8,891 nucleotides of DNA from Pseudomonadota bacterium. Its GTDB lineage: Bacteria; Pseudomonadota; Alphaproteobacteria; Acetobacterales; Acetobacteraceae. This document shows, piece by piece, positions 1 to 6,095 of this stretch; the first letter of the stretch is position 1; each line of letters starts with the position of its first letter. Both the position numbers and the translations under genes were made by a program. The stretch covers positions 1-8,891 of the forward strand of contig JAEWCI010000253.1 of the NCBI GenBank assembly GCA_023390705.1, in the 5' to 3' direction. Under the pieces are notes generated by a model. It was not told the origin of the DNA and made no database searches. It saw only the letters and a program-made list of their open reading frames with translations.

Positions 1-644
1 TCGCAGGCCAGGTGCAGCGCGACCAGGGAGGAGGAGCAGGCGGTGTCCACCGTCTGCGCCGGGCCACGCAGGTCGAAGACATGGCCGATGCGGTTGGCCA
101 GGATGGACAGCGCGCTGCCGGTCATGAACCAGCGGTCGCCGCCGGCCGGGTCGGTCAGGCGCAGGTCGCCGTAATCGGTCAGCGAGCCGCCGACCCAGAC
201 CCCCGTCTCGCTGCCGGCGAGGGAGGAGATCGGCCAGCCGGCATCCTCCAGCGCCTCGGCGGTCAGTTCCAGCAGCAGGCGCTGCTGCGGGTCCACCTCC
301 GCCGCCTCGCGCGGGGAGATGCCGAAAGCGGCGGCGTCGAAGCCGCTGACATCGCCCAGGGTGCCGGCGGCGAAGCTGTAGGTCTTGCCCGGCTCGCCCT
401 GGCGCGGATGCAGGAAGGCGGCCTGGGTGAAGCGGTCCCGCGGCACTTCGGTGACGGCATCCCGCCCTTCCGCCAGCAGGGACCAGAAGGCGTCGAGATC
501 CGCCGCGCCGGGCAGGCGGCAGGAAGCGCCGACGATGGCAATGGGCAGCGGGCCCCCGGAATTCCGGCGCGCGCGAGAAGCGGTGGAAGGGCGGAGGGCA
601 GGCGCCCTGGCGCGCCCGCGGCCGAGGGGGGGCGGATCGGTCAT
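1..644 (-). CDS. Type I polyketide synthase, N-terminal ketosynthase (partial)
   Basis: The first 214 codons of a gene that runs off the left edge. After a Pro/Arg/Ala-rich leader of about 33 residues, a beta-ketoacyl synthase domain begins at about residue 34 with PIAIVGASCRLPGA. It continues through the family motif DPQQRLLLE and reaches the active-site motif DTACSSSL, whose nucleophile Cys203 is encoded at 36-38. The KS therefore keeps its cysteine; the two histidines of the triad, and any AT, KR or ACP domains, lie outside the window. In this family the KS makes the decarboxylative Claisen condensation that extends an ACP-bound acyl chain. A KS at the extreme N-terminus, with no loading domain before it, fits a modular or iterative type I PKS, or a PKS module of an NRPS/PKS system. 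The ATG at 644 lies 19 bases after the glycosyltransferase stop, so the two are probably co-transcribed. Its ribosome site is weak. The product cannot be predicted from this fragment. Confidence 0.93.
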   Translation of the reverse strand, partial: MTDPPPLGRGRARAPALRPSTASRARRNSGGPLPIAIVGASCRLPGAADLDAFWSLLAEGRDAVTEVPRDRFTQAAFLHPRQGEPGKTYSFAAGTLGDVSGFDAAAFGISPREAAEVDPQQRLLLELTAEALEDAGWPISSLAGSETGVWVGGSLTDYGDLRLTDPAGGDRWFMTGSALSILANRIGHVFDLRGPAQTVDTACSSSLVALHLAC

Positions 645-663
645 GCGGAAACCGGGCCGCCCG

Positions 664-1971
664 TCATCCAAGGGGCAGATCGGCCGTCACCGCCGGCAAC
701 GGGCGCACCGGTTCCGGCGCCCGGTCCGCCAGCGGGCGGGGCAGGCGGCGCGAGGCCATGGCGCCGGCGAGCTGCGCCAGAAGCACGTCCACCTGGGCGA
801 AATGGTCTTCCCAGGCGGGCGGCTGCCAACCGGCAAGGCGGGCGAGCTGCGCGGCGCGGCGGGCGGAATCCGGCCCGGCATAGTCCAGGATGGCATCGCG
901 CCAGCCGATGCCGTCCACCGGGTCCAGATAGTCCGGAACGGTGCCTGCCACTTCGCGCAGCGAGGGCAGGTCGCTGGCCAGCACCGGCACGCCCTGGGCC
1001 AGGGCCTCCATCACCGGCAGGCCATAGCCTTCGGTGAAGCTGGGAAAGAGCAGGGCGCGGGCGCCGGCCAGCAGTTCCGTCACCTGGGCGTCCGGCGCCG
1101 CGCCGCGTTCCTGCACCAGCCCGCCCAGCGCGGTGCAGCGGTCCAGCATGTCCAGGATGTTCTCGTTCTCCCAGCCGCGGCGGCCGACCAGCACCAGGCG
1201 CGGCGCCCGCGGCCCCAGCCGCGCGGCCAGGTCGCGCCAGAGATGGAGCAGGAGAAGGTGGTTCTTGCGTGGCTCTATGGTGCCGAGGGCGACGAAATAG
1301 GGCTCGGTCGGCAGGGTATGGCAGGGTGATGGGCGCCGTTCCACGCCGAGCGGCGCGACGCAGATCGGTGGCAGGGCCGGCCTCCGGCCGCGCAGGAAGG
1401 GCAGCAGGGTTTCCGCCGTGGCGGCGGAGTTCACGATGATGCCGTCGGCCAGCGCCGCGGTGGTGGCGATGCGGCTGCGATGCGCCATCACCTGCGACGG
1501 CCGGGCATATTCGGGATGGGTGGTGGGGATCAGGTCGTGGATCAGCGGCACGAAGGCGGCGCCACGGCGGCGCAGCGCGGCGATCGGCCCCCGCCATTCC
1601 AGCGCCCGGTGGGAGACCAGCAGGAAGACGCTGCGGTCGCTGGACTCCAGCCGCGCGCGCAGAGAGAGGCGCCCGAGCCCGGCCAGCAGGCCAGCCTGCA
1701 CCCGTGCCAACAGGCGTCGGAGCAGCAGCAGCCGCGGCGGATCGGCCCGGCCGCGTTCCCAGGATTCGCCCAGGGTATCCACCAGCGCGGCCACGCTGGC
1801 CCGCGACATGGTGCCGAAGCGGCCGAGCAGGCTTTGCGCGACGAAGGTGCAGGCTTCCGGTGGCTCCGCCAGCCAGCGCCGGACATAGGCCATTTCCACC
1901 CGGTCGATGCCCGAGGGGGAAACCCGGCGGACACAGAACAGAAGGCGCGATACGTCCAGGATGACGTGCAA
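664..1971 (-). CDS. GT4-family (group 1) glycosyltransferase
   Basis: A retaining GT-B glycosyltransferase that would move a sugar from a nucleotide donor to a lipid, glycan or polyketide acceptor at the inner face of the membrane. Numbered from an in-frame GTG at 2079, the protein has PLIHDLIP at 178-185, the donor-site loop GTIEPRKN at 266-273 (Arg271, Lys272), and the EX7E motif PSFTEGYGLPVMEA at 346-359 (Glu350, Glu358). These are standard for GT4 enzymes that open with a DVSRLL...GIDRVE segment. I prefer the TTG at 1971, codon 37 of the longer frame. AGGA sits 6 bases before it, recognisable homology starts there (LHVILDVSRLL), and the 36 extra codons are Ala/Pro/Gly-rich with more A/T at third positions. 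The GTG at 2079 has AGCAGG directly abutting it with no spacer; a pipeline may still choose it. No signal peptide or membrane span. It leads into the PKS gene, so it may glycosylate that product or serve a linked surface glycolipid; the acceptor is unknown. Confidence 0.9.
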   Translation of the reverse strand: MHVILDVSRLLFCVRRVSPSGIDRVEMAYVRRWLAEPPEACTFVAQSLLGRFGTMSRASVAALVDTLGESWERGRADPPRLLLLRRLLARVQAGLLAGLGRLSLRARLESSDRSVFLLVSHRALEWRGPIAALRRRGAAFVPLIHDLIPTTHPEYARPSQVMAHRSRIATTAALADGIIVNSAATAETLLPFLRGRRPALPPICVAPLGVERRPSPCHTLPTEPYFVALGTIEPRKNHLLLLHLWRDLAARLGPRAPRLVLVGRRGWENENILDMLDRCTALGGLVQERGAAPDAQVTELLAGARALLFPSFTEGYGLPVMEALAQGVPVLASDLPSLREVAGTVPDYLDPVDGIGWRDAILDYAGPDSARRAAQLARLAGWQPPAWEDHFAQVDVLLAQLAGAMASRRLPRPLADRAPEPVRPLPAVTADLPLG

Positions 1972-2124
1972 TGTAGATCCTGCCCCAGCCCGCAGACCCG
2001 CCCCCGGCGTTACCGCCGCCTGGCCGGCTGGGCCCCGTGGAGGGCTCGCCGCCGAGGTCCGGATGTCCGTCCCGACCACCTGCTAACCCGCCGCCGATTG
2101 TGAAGTCAACCTATACGCGAGTTC

Positions 2125-2140
2125 GGCGCAATATTGCGCC
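2125..2140. promoter_or_regulatory. Perfect 16-base palindrome, candidate operator
   Basis: GGCGCAATATTGCGCC is its own exact reverse complement. It lies in an AT-richer patch between the divergent glycosyltransferase and thioesterase genes, about 80 bases before the thioesterase start. Perfect dyads of this size between divergent genes are typical binding sites for dimeric repressors or activators. On the minus strand it would overlap the -35 position of a weak promoter whose -10 is TATAGG at 2115-2110. No regulator gene is next to it, so which protein would bind is unknown. Confidence 0.45.
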
Positions 2141-2153
2141 ATTTTCGCATTAT

Positions 2154-2182
2154 TTGACATTCTCGGGGCGAATGTGATGGTG
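2154..2182 (+). promoter_or_regulatory. Candidate sigma-70-type promoter for the thioesterase gene
   Basis: A consensus -35 hexamer TTGACA (2154-2159) is followed, after 17 bases, by GATGGT (2177-2182), a poor -10 with three matches to TATAAT. A strong ribosome site AGGAG (2209-2213) then sits 7 bases before the ATG at 2221. The palindrome at 2125-2140 lies just upstream, where an activator or repressor could act. The weak -10 makes this only a candidate. Confidence 0.35.
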
Positions 2183-2220
2183 CGACAGGCGCCGAACGGG
2201 AATGAGGCAGGAGAAACCGG

Positions 2221-2673
2221 ATGGGGATCTGGCAACGCGCCAATGATGCTGCGTCGCTGAACGCTCTGCACAGGAACACCCTGCCCGATCTGCTTGGCAT
2301 CCGCATCACCGAGATCGGCGAGGACTTCATGCGGGCCGAGATGCCGGTGACCGCCCGGCATCTGCAGCCCTTCGGCCTGATGCATGGCGGCGCCAGCGTG
2401 GTGCTTTCAGAGACCATCGGTTCGGTCTGCGCCTATCTCGCGGCGCCGGAAGGCAAGATGGCGGTCGGGGTGGAGGTGAACGCCAATCACCTGGCCGCCG
2501 TCCGCGCCGGCGAGACCGTCACCGCGCTGTGCCGGCCCCTGCAATTGGGACGCAGCATCCAGGTCTGGCAGATCGAGATCAGCCGCGGCGACGGGCGCCT
2601 GGCCTGCGTTTCCCGCCTGACGACCATGGTGCGGGACGCGCCGGGACAAGCGATGCGGGACGCGCCGGGGTAA
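2221..2673 (+). CDS. Hotdog-fold acyl-CoA thioesterase, MenI/YdiI-like
   Basis: A 150-residue hotdog thioesterase that cleaves acyl-CoA to free acid and CoA in the cytoplasm, usually as a tetramer. The central stretch QPFGLMHGGASVVLSETIGS (49-68) closely resembles E. coli YdiI/MenI, with Glu64 in the place of the catalytic Glu. The later segments VGVEVNANH and the pair QVWQIEI / SRLTTM also match that family along its length. The start is firm: AGGAG ends 7 bases before the ATG. MenI hydrolyses 1,4-dihydroxy-2-naphthoyl-CoA in menaquinone synthesis and EntH proofreads enterobactin synthesis. A ubiquinone-using alphaproteobacterium would more likely use this enzyme for aromatic or medium-chain acyl-CoA turnover. 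It faces away from a PKS operon, so a housekeeping link to that operon is possible but unproven. The last 15 residues carry a duplicated RDAPG tail, described separately. Confidence 0.9.
   Translation: MGIWQRANDAASLNALHRNTLPDLLGIRITEIGEDFMRAEMPVTARHLQPFGLMHGGASVVLSETIGSVCAYLAAPEGKMAVGVEVNANHLAAVRAGETVTALCRPLQLGRSIQVWQIEISRGDGRLACVSRLTTMVRDAPGQAMRDAPG
2630..2669 (+). repeat. 16-base direct repeat at the 3' end of the thioesterase gene
   Basis: TGCGGGACGCGCCGGG occurs at 2630-2645 and again, identically, at 2654-2669, a 24-base period that keeps the reading frame. It encodes the doubled peptide RDAPG at the C-terminus, beyond the conserved hotdog fold. It looks like a short slippage duplication near the stop codon and is probably neutral. 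Confidence 0.75.
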
Positions 2674-2755
2674 GGGGAGCGCGATGCGCTGCGGCGCCGA
2701 TGGATGGCTCTCCTCGTCATGGGACGGACCCCTGCCATTTGCCTGGGCAGTTTTC

Positions 2756-2788
2756 CCCGCCCGCTGCGCCAGCATGCGGCAGGGCGGG
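2756..2788. terminator. GC-rich hairpin after the thioesterase gene
   Basis: CCCGCCC (2756-2762) pairs perfectly with GGGCGGG (2782-2788); TGC (2765-2767) can add three pairs with GCA (2779-2781). It lies 83 bases past the thioesterase stop, in the 208-base gap before the next gene. There is no run of T on the downstream plus side, so it is at best a weak intrinsic terminator or a transcript-stabilising stem. A second small dyad, AGCGC/GCGCT, follows at 2792-2810. Confidence 0.3.
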
Positions 2789-2820
2789 TTAAGCGCGGCC
2801 TAATTGCGCTGCCTCGGCCA

Positions 2821-2850
2821 TTGCCCAGGTCGCGCATGCCTGCCTAGGCT
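2821..2850 (+). promoter_or_regulatory. Candidate promoter for the cysteine hydrolase operon
   Basis: TTGCCC (2821-2826, four matches to TTGACA) and TAGGCT (2845-2850, three matches to TATAAT) are 18 bases apart. They lie about 30 bases ahead of the start codon at 2882. The -10 candidate sits on the 8-base palindrome GCCTAGGC (2842-2849). The position suits a short leader that carries the strong GGAGG at 2871-2875. Both hexamers are imperfect. Confidence 0.28.
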
Positions 2851-2881
2851 TGCTGCCCGGCAAGCTCTGCGGAGGCTTCGC

Positions 2882-3583
2882 ATGCACCCCTTCACCATGC
2901 CCCCTTCGGTCGTCGCCCGCGTCGTCGCCCGTTGCGGCACGCCGCATCCCTTTGCCCGGCTGGACCCGCGCCGCACCGCGCTGGTGGTGGTGGACCTGCA
3001 GAACGGCTTCATGCGGGAGGACATCGCGCATGCCTACTGTGCCATGGCGCAGCATGTGGTGCCGCAGGTGAACCGGCTGGCGGCGGCGCTGCGCGCGGCG
3101 GGCGGCGCGGTGTACTGGATCCAGAACAGCTTCGACGAGCGCTCCGCCACCGAATGGTCCGTCATGCAGGACATGGCCACCCCCGCCGCCCGGGCCAGGC
3201 GCGCCGCGGCGATGAGCGAGGGCACCGAGGGCCACCGGCTCTGGCCGGAACTGGATGTGCGGCCGGAGGACCAGGCGGTGCGCAAATACCGCTACAGCGC
3301 CTTCATCCAGGGCAGTTCGGCCCTGCCGGAGCTGCTGCGGGCGCGGCACCTGGACACCGTGCTCATCACCGGCACCGTCACCAATACCTGCTGCGAGAGC
3401 AGCGCGCGCGATGCCATGATGCTGAATTTCCGCACCGTCATGGTCAGCGATGGCTGCGCCGCGATGACGGATGAGGAGCATGCCGCCGCGCTGGTCTCCT
3501 TCTATCTGCAATTCGGGGATGTGCTGACGGTGGAGGAATGCATCGCCGGCTTCATCCCGGCGAAGGACAAGGAAGCCGCATGA
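2882..3583 (+). CDS. Isochorismatase-family cysteine hydrolase
   Basis: A 233-residue member of the isochorismatase-like superfamily, whose cysteine hydrolases cut amides and ureides such as nicotinamide, N-carbamoylsarcosine or ureidoacrylate. The Asp-Lys-Cys triad can be read directly: Asp38 in VVVDLQNGF, Lys135 in VRKYRYSAF, and Cys170 in TGTVTNTCCESSARDA. The TNTCCES form resembles RutB and carbamoyl amidases more than true isochorismatases, so hydrolysis of an amide or N-carbamoyl group is the better guess. The start at 2882 is set by GGAGG (2871-2875) with a 6-base spacer; the frame stays open further upstream but has no such site. The stop overlaps the start of the asparaginase-like gene (ATGA), so the two are translationally coupled and probably share a pathway. 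No signal peptide: a cytoplasmic enzyme. The substrate is not known. Confidence 0.92.
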   Translation: MHPFTMPPSVVARVVARCGTPHPFARLDPRRTALVVVDLQNGFMREDIAHAYCAMAQHVVPQVNRLAAALRAAGGAVYWIQNSFDERSATEWSVMQDMATPAARARRAAAMSEGTEGHRLWPELDVRPEDQAVRKYRYSAFIQGSSALPELLRARHLDTVLITGTVTNTCCESSARDAMMLNFRTVMVSDGCAAMTDEEHAAALVSFYLQFGDVLTVEECIAGFIPAKDKEAA

Positions 3584-4599
3584 TCCCGATGCTCCCCACC
3601 GGACCGCGGCGCAAGGTCGCCTTCATCGGCACCGGCGGCACCATGGCCTCGGTCGGCCGCGGGCCGCTGGACACGGTGGATTACGGCGCCACCGGCAATC
3701 TGCTGGAAGCCCCCGCCCTGCTGGAACGCTTCCCGGAAGTGCAGCAGGTAGCGGAGGTCTTTCCCGCCCCCTACAGCGCCGTGCCCTCCACCCGGATCGC
3801 CTGGCCGGACTGGAAGGCGCTGCTGCTGCTCTGCGACCGGCTGGTGGCGGAGAAGCCGGACCTCGCCGGCATCGTCATCGGCCATGGCACGGCGACGCTG
3901 GAGGAGACGGCTTATTTCCTCTCCCTGACGCTGAAGGTGAAGGTGCCCGTGGTGGTCATCGGCGCGCAGCGGCCAAGCTCGGCGCTTTCGACCGATGCCG
4001 GGCTGAACCTGGTGAACGGCGTGCGCGTCGCCGCCAGCGAGGAAGCGCGCGGCCTCGGCGTGCTGGTGCTGCTGAACGACGAGATCCATGCGGCGCGGGA
4101 GGTGACCAAGACCTCCACCGGCCGGATGCAGACCTTCCGGGCGCCGGATTTCGGCTGCCTCGGCCATGCCGATGGCGACCGGATCGCTTGGTACCGCCGG
4201 CCGTTGCGCCGGGCGGCGCCGGATACCGAATTCGAGGTGCGCGGGCTGGAGGCGCTGCCGCGGGTGGACATCGCCTATTCCCATGCGGGCGCCGATGGCA
4301 CCGCGATCCGCGCCTTCCTCGCCGCCGGGGCGCGCGGCATCGTCTCGGCCGGGCTGGCACCGGGCTTCGTCGCGCCGGGGGAGGCCGAGGCGCTGGCGGA
4401 GGCGGTCAGGCAGGGCGTCGTCGTCATGCAGTCCACCCGCGCCGGTTCCGGCCGGGTGCCGCACACCACAAGGCTGCGCAAGGCGGGCATCCTGCCGGCC
4501 GACAACCTGACGCCGCAGAAGGCGCGCATCCTGCTTGCCCTGGCGCTGACCGTAACGCAGGAACCGGCGGAGATCGCCCGCATCTTCGACACCTACTGA
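3580..4599 (+). CDS. Asparaginase-fold amidohydrolase with altered substrate pocket
   Basis: A 339-residue protein with the two-domain asparaginase/glutaminase fold and the usual length for that family. Catalytic landmarks by comparison with E. coli AnsB: Thr21 in IGTGGTMAS (Thr12), Tyr35 (Tyr25), Thr104 in GHGTATLEET (Thr89) and Lys177 in REVTKTST (Lys162). The closing segment NLTPQKARILLALALT is also typical. The striking change is Ala105, where the near-invariant Asp of HGTDT (Asp90) should be; that Asp holds the substrate alpha-amino group. The Gln59 position appears to be Thr71 (PSTRI). The catalytic core is kept, so it is probably active on an amide without that amino group, not on L-asparagine. 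No signal peptide, so cytoplasmic. The ATG overlaps the previous stop by 4 bases and has AAGGAA 5 bases upstream. A YnfA gene follows 10 bases after its stop. Pipelines would label it L-asparaginase. Confidence 0.9.
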   Translation: MIPMLPTGPRRKVAFIGTGGTMASVGRGPLDTVDYGATGNLLEAPALLERFPEVQQVAEVFPAPYSAVPSTRIAWPDWKALLLLCDRLVAEKPDLAGIVIGHGTATLEETAYFLSLTLKVKVPVVVIGAQRPSSALSTDAGLNLVNGVRVAASEEARGLGVLVLLNDEIHAAREVTKTSTGRMQTFRAPDFGCLGHADGDRIAWYRRPLRRAAPDTEFEVRGLEALPRVDIAYSHAGADGTAIRAFLAAGARGIVSAGLAPGFVAPGEAEALAEAVRQGVVVMQSTRAGSGRVPHTTRLRKAGILPADNLTPQKARILLALALTVTQEPAEIARIFDTY

Positions 4600-4609
4600 G
4601 CCGGCTGCG

Positions 4610-4936
4610 GTGCGCACCGGCGCCCTCTACCTTGCCGCGGCGCTGGCCGAGATCAGCGGCTGCTTCGCCTTCTGGGCCTGGCTGCGGCTGGGGCGGCCGG
4701 CCTGGTGGGCGCTGCCGGGCCTGGCCTCGCTCGCGCTCTTCGCCTGGCTGCTGACGCTGGTGGAAACGCCGGCCGCCGGCCGGGCCTTCGCCGCCTATGG
4801 CGGGGTCTATATCGCCGCCTCGCTCGGCTGGCTCTGGCTGGTGGAAGGCGTGCGGCCGGACCGCTGGGACCTTGGCGGCAGCGCGCTCTGCCTGCTTGGC
4901 GCGGCCGTCGTCCTGCTTGGGCCGCGGCCGGGCTAG
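4610..4936 (+). CDS. ynfA: YnfA/UPF0060 family small inner-membrane protein
   Basis: A 108-residue hydrophobic protein with four membrane helices at about 3-25, 32-51, 61-78 and 89-104. The signatures match E. coli YnfA along its whole length: AEISGCFAFW near the N-terminus, SLALFAWLLTL, the loop AAYGGVYIAASLGWLWLVEG, and the final GPRPG after the last helix. The family is structurally related to small multidrug resistance transporters; efflux roles have been proposed for some members, but its general substrate is uncertain. It starts with GTG 10 bases after the asparaginase-like stop, so it is the last gene of a three-gene run. It might export an amine or by-product of that pathway, or be a passenger; the sequence does not decide. 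Downstream lies the tandem repeat region. Confidence 0.92.
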   Translation: MRTGALYLAAALAEISGCFAFWAWLRLGRPAWWALPGLASLALFAWLLTLVETPAAGRAFAAYGGVYIAASLGWLWLVEGVRPDRWDLGGSALCLLGAAVVLLGPRPG

Positions 4937-5102
4937 CCGCCCGATCGGCGAAGGGCCGATGGCCCGGAGCCGTGAATCGGCCGGCAAGAATCAGACCGCC
5001 CGATCGGCGAAGGGCCGATGGCCCGGAGCCGTGAATCGGCCGGCAAGAAGCAGGCCGCCCGATCGGCGAAGGGCCGATGGCCCGGAGCGCAAATCGGCGG
5101 GC
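4937..5102. repeat. 59-base hairpin-forming tandem repeat, two full copies and one partial
   Basis: Unit 1 (4937-4995) and unit 2 (4996-5054) match at 57 of 59 positions. Unit 3 begins at 5055, is identical for 34 bases, then decays to about 5102. Each unit holds overlapping inverted repeats. In unit 1, ATCGGC (4944-4949) can pair with GCCGAT (4955-4960); GGCCGAT (4954-4960) can pair instead with ATCGGCC (4976-4982); and GGGCC/GGCCC (4953-4965) makes a third stem. The array begins right after the ynfA stop and fills most of the 223-base gap before nudC. Because 59 is not a multiple of three, it is not a coding repeat. It resembles REP/BIME-type intergenic repeats and may act as a transcript-end stabiliser or terminator. 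The rest of the gap, to 5159, shows only GC-rich sequence and no clear promoter. Confidence 0.9.
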
Positions 5103-5159
5103 GCGATACGGGCGCCCCCCGTTGCCGGGGCGGCGGGGGCGTGGCACCGTTCCCGCCCC

Positions 5160-6095
5160 ATGCTCTCCATTCCCGCCAGCCGCCCCAACGCCTATACCGG
5201 CAGCCCGCTCGACCGCGCCGACAAGCTGCGGAACGACGCTGCCTTCATCGAATCAGCCCTGGCCAGCCCTGACAGCCTCTTCGCCCCGGTCTGGCGCAGC
5301 CGCAACCTGATGAAGGGCGTGGAGGAGCGCCAGCCGGAGGCCGTGCTGCTCACCGGCGCCGCGGCCGGCGAGGTGCGCATGGCCGGCGGCCCCTGGGCCT
5401 TCCTCGGCCTGTGGGAGAAGCGCCCGGTCTTCGCTGTTGATTGCTCCGCCACCGAGGACCCGCTGCCGCTGCTGCCGGAAGGCATGGGCAGCTTCACCGA
5501 CCTGCGCGCGGTTGCCGGCCTGCTGCCCCCCGGCGAGGCGAGCGTGCTGGCACATGCCCGCGGCCTGATGCACTGGCGGGTGAAGCACCGCTTCTGCGGC
5601 GTCTGCGGCGCGCCCTCCGAACCGCGCTCGGCTGGCCATGTCATGGTCTGCACCGCCTGCAGCACGCAGCATTTCCCGCGCACCGACCCGGCCGTCATCA
5701 TGCTGGTGGTGCGCGGCGAATACTGCCTGCTGGGCAATGCGCCGCGCTTCGCCAACAACATGTATTCCACCCTGGCCGGCTTCGTGGAACCCGGCGAAAG
5801 CCTTGAGGAAGCGGTGCGGCGCGAGGTGAGGGAGGAAGTGGGCGTGGAGGTGGGGGCGGTGCACTACCATTCCTCCCAGCCCTGGCCCTTCCCCTCCTCC
5901 ATCATGCTTGGCTTCCATGCCGAGGCGCTGACCGAGGAGATCACCATAGACCCGGATGAGCTGCGCGATGCCCGCTGGTTCCACCGCGACCAGTTGCGCA
6001 ACGCGCGCGACCACGGCTTTTCCCTGCCGCGCGGCGACAGCGTCGCCCGGAGGCTGATCGAGGACTGGCTGGCGCACGGGACGCCGCGGGAATGA
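5160..6095 (+). CDS. nudC: NAD(+)/NADH pyrophosphatase NudC
   Basis: A 311-residue Nudix hydrolase that splits NADH or NAD+ into NMN(H) and AMP; E. coli NudC also removes NAD caps from RNA. Domains in order: a variable N-terminal domain (about 1-140), a zinc ribbon with Cys146, Cys149, Cys164 and Cys167, and the catalytic Nudix domain (about 175-305). The Nudix box GX5EX7REVXEEXGV is complete at 207-229 (GFVEPGE to REVREEVGV). The NudC hallmark SQPWPFPSS follows at 239-247, and the C-terminal SVARRLIEDWL is also typical. All metal-binding glutamates and zinc cysteines are present, so the enzyme should be active. I take the ATG at 5160. The frame is open further upstream, but that stretch runs through the tandem repeats and ynfA and is not NudC-like. 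The ribosome site is weak. The stop overlaps the start of the lipoprotein gene (ATGA). Confidence 0.95.
   Translation: MLSIPASRPNAYTGSPLDRADKLRNDAAFIESALASPDSLFAPVWRSRNLMKGVEERQPEAVLLTGAAAGEVRMAGGPWAFLGLWEKRPVFAVDCSATEDPLPLLPEGMGSFTDLRAVAGLLPPGEASVLAHARGLMHWRVKHRFCGVCGAPSEPRSAGHVMVCTACSTQHFPRTDPAVIMLVVRGEYCLLGNAPRFANNMYSTLAGFVEPGESLEEAVRREVREEVGVEVGAVHYHSSQPWPFPSSIMLGFHAEALTEEITIDPDELRDARWFHRDQLRNARDHGFSLPRGDSVARRLIEDWLAHGTPRE

Noticed and set aside
12..1329. Plus-strand open frames opposite the PKS and glycosyltransferase
   Set aside because: The minus-strand frames carry the KS active site and GT4 motifs; the plus frames are compositional shadows.
2804..2881. Longer cysteine hydrolase starting at ATG 2804
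   Set aside because: The strong GGAGG at 2871-2875 is spaced correctly for the ATG at 2882, and the candidate promoter lies within the would-be extension.
3502..4617. 371-codon minus-strand open frame opposite the asparaginase-like gene
   Set aside because: It is longer than the real gene but low-complexity (Gly, Arg, Ala, Gln), has no recognisable motif, and is the mirror of a clearly conserved plus-strand protein. Long antisense frames are normal at this GC content.
4937..5102. CRISPR array
   Set aside because: The 59-base units are directly abutting with no unique spacers and there are no cas genes.
4797..5159. N-terminal extension of NudC by 121 codons
   Set aside because: The extension reads out of frame through ynfA and then through the 59-base repeats, and looks nothing like NudC.
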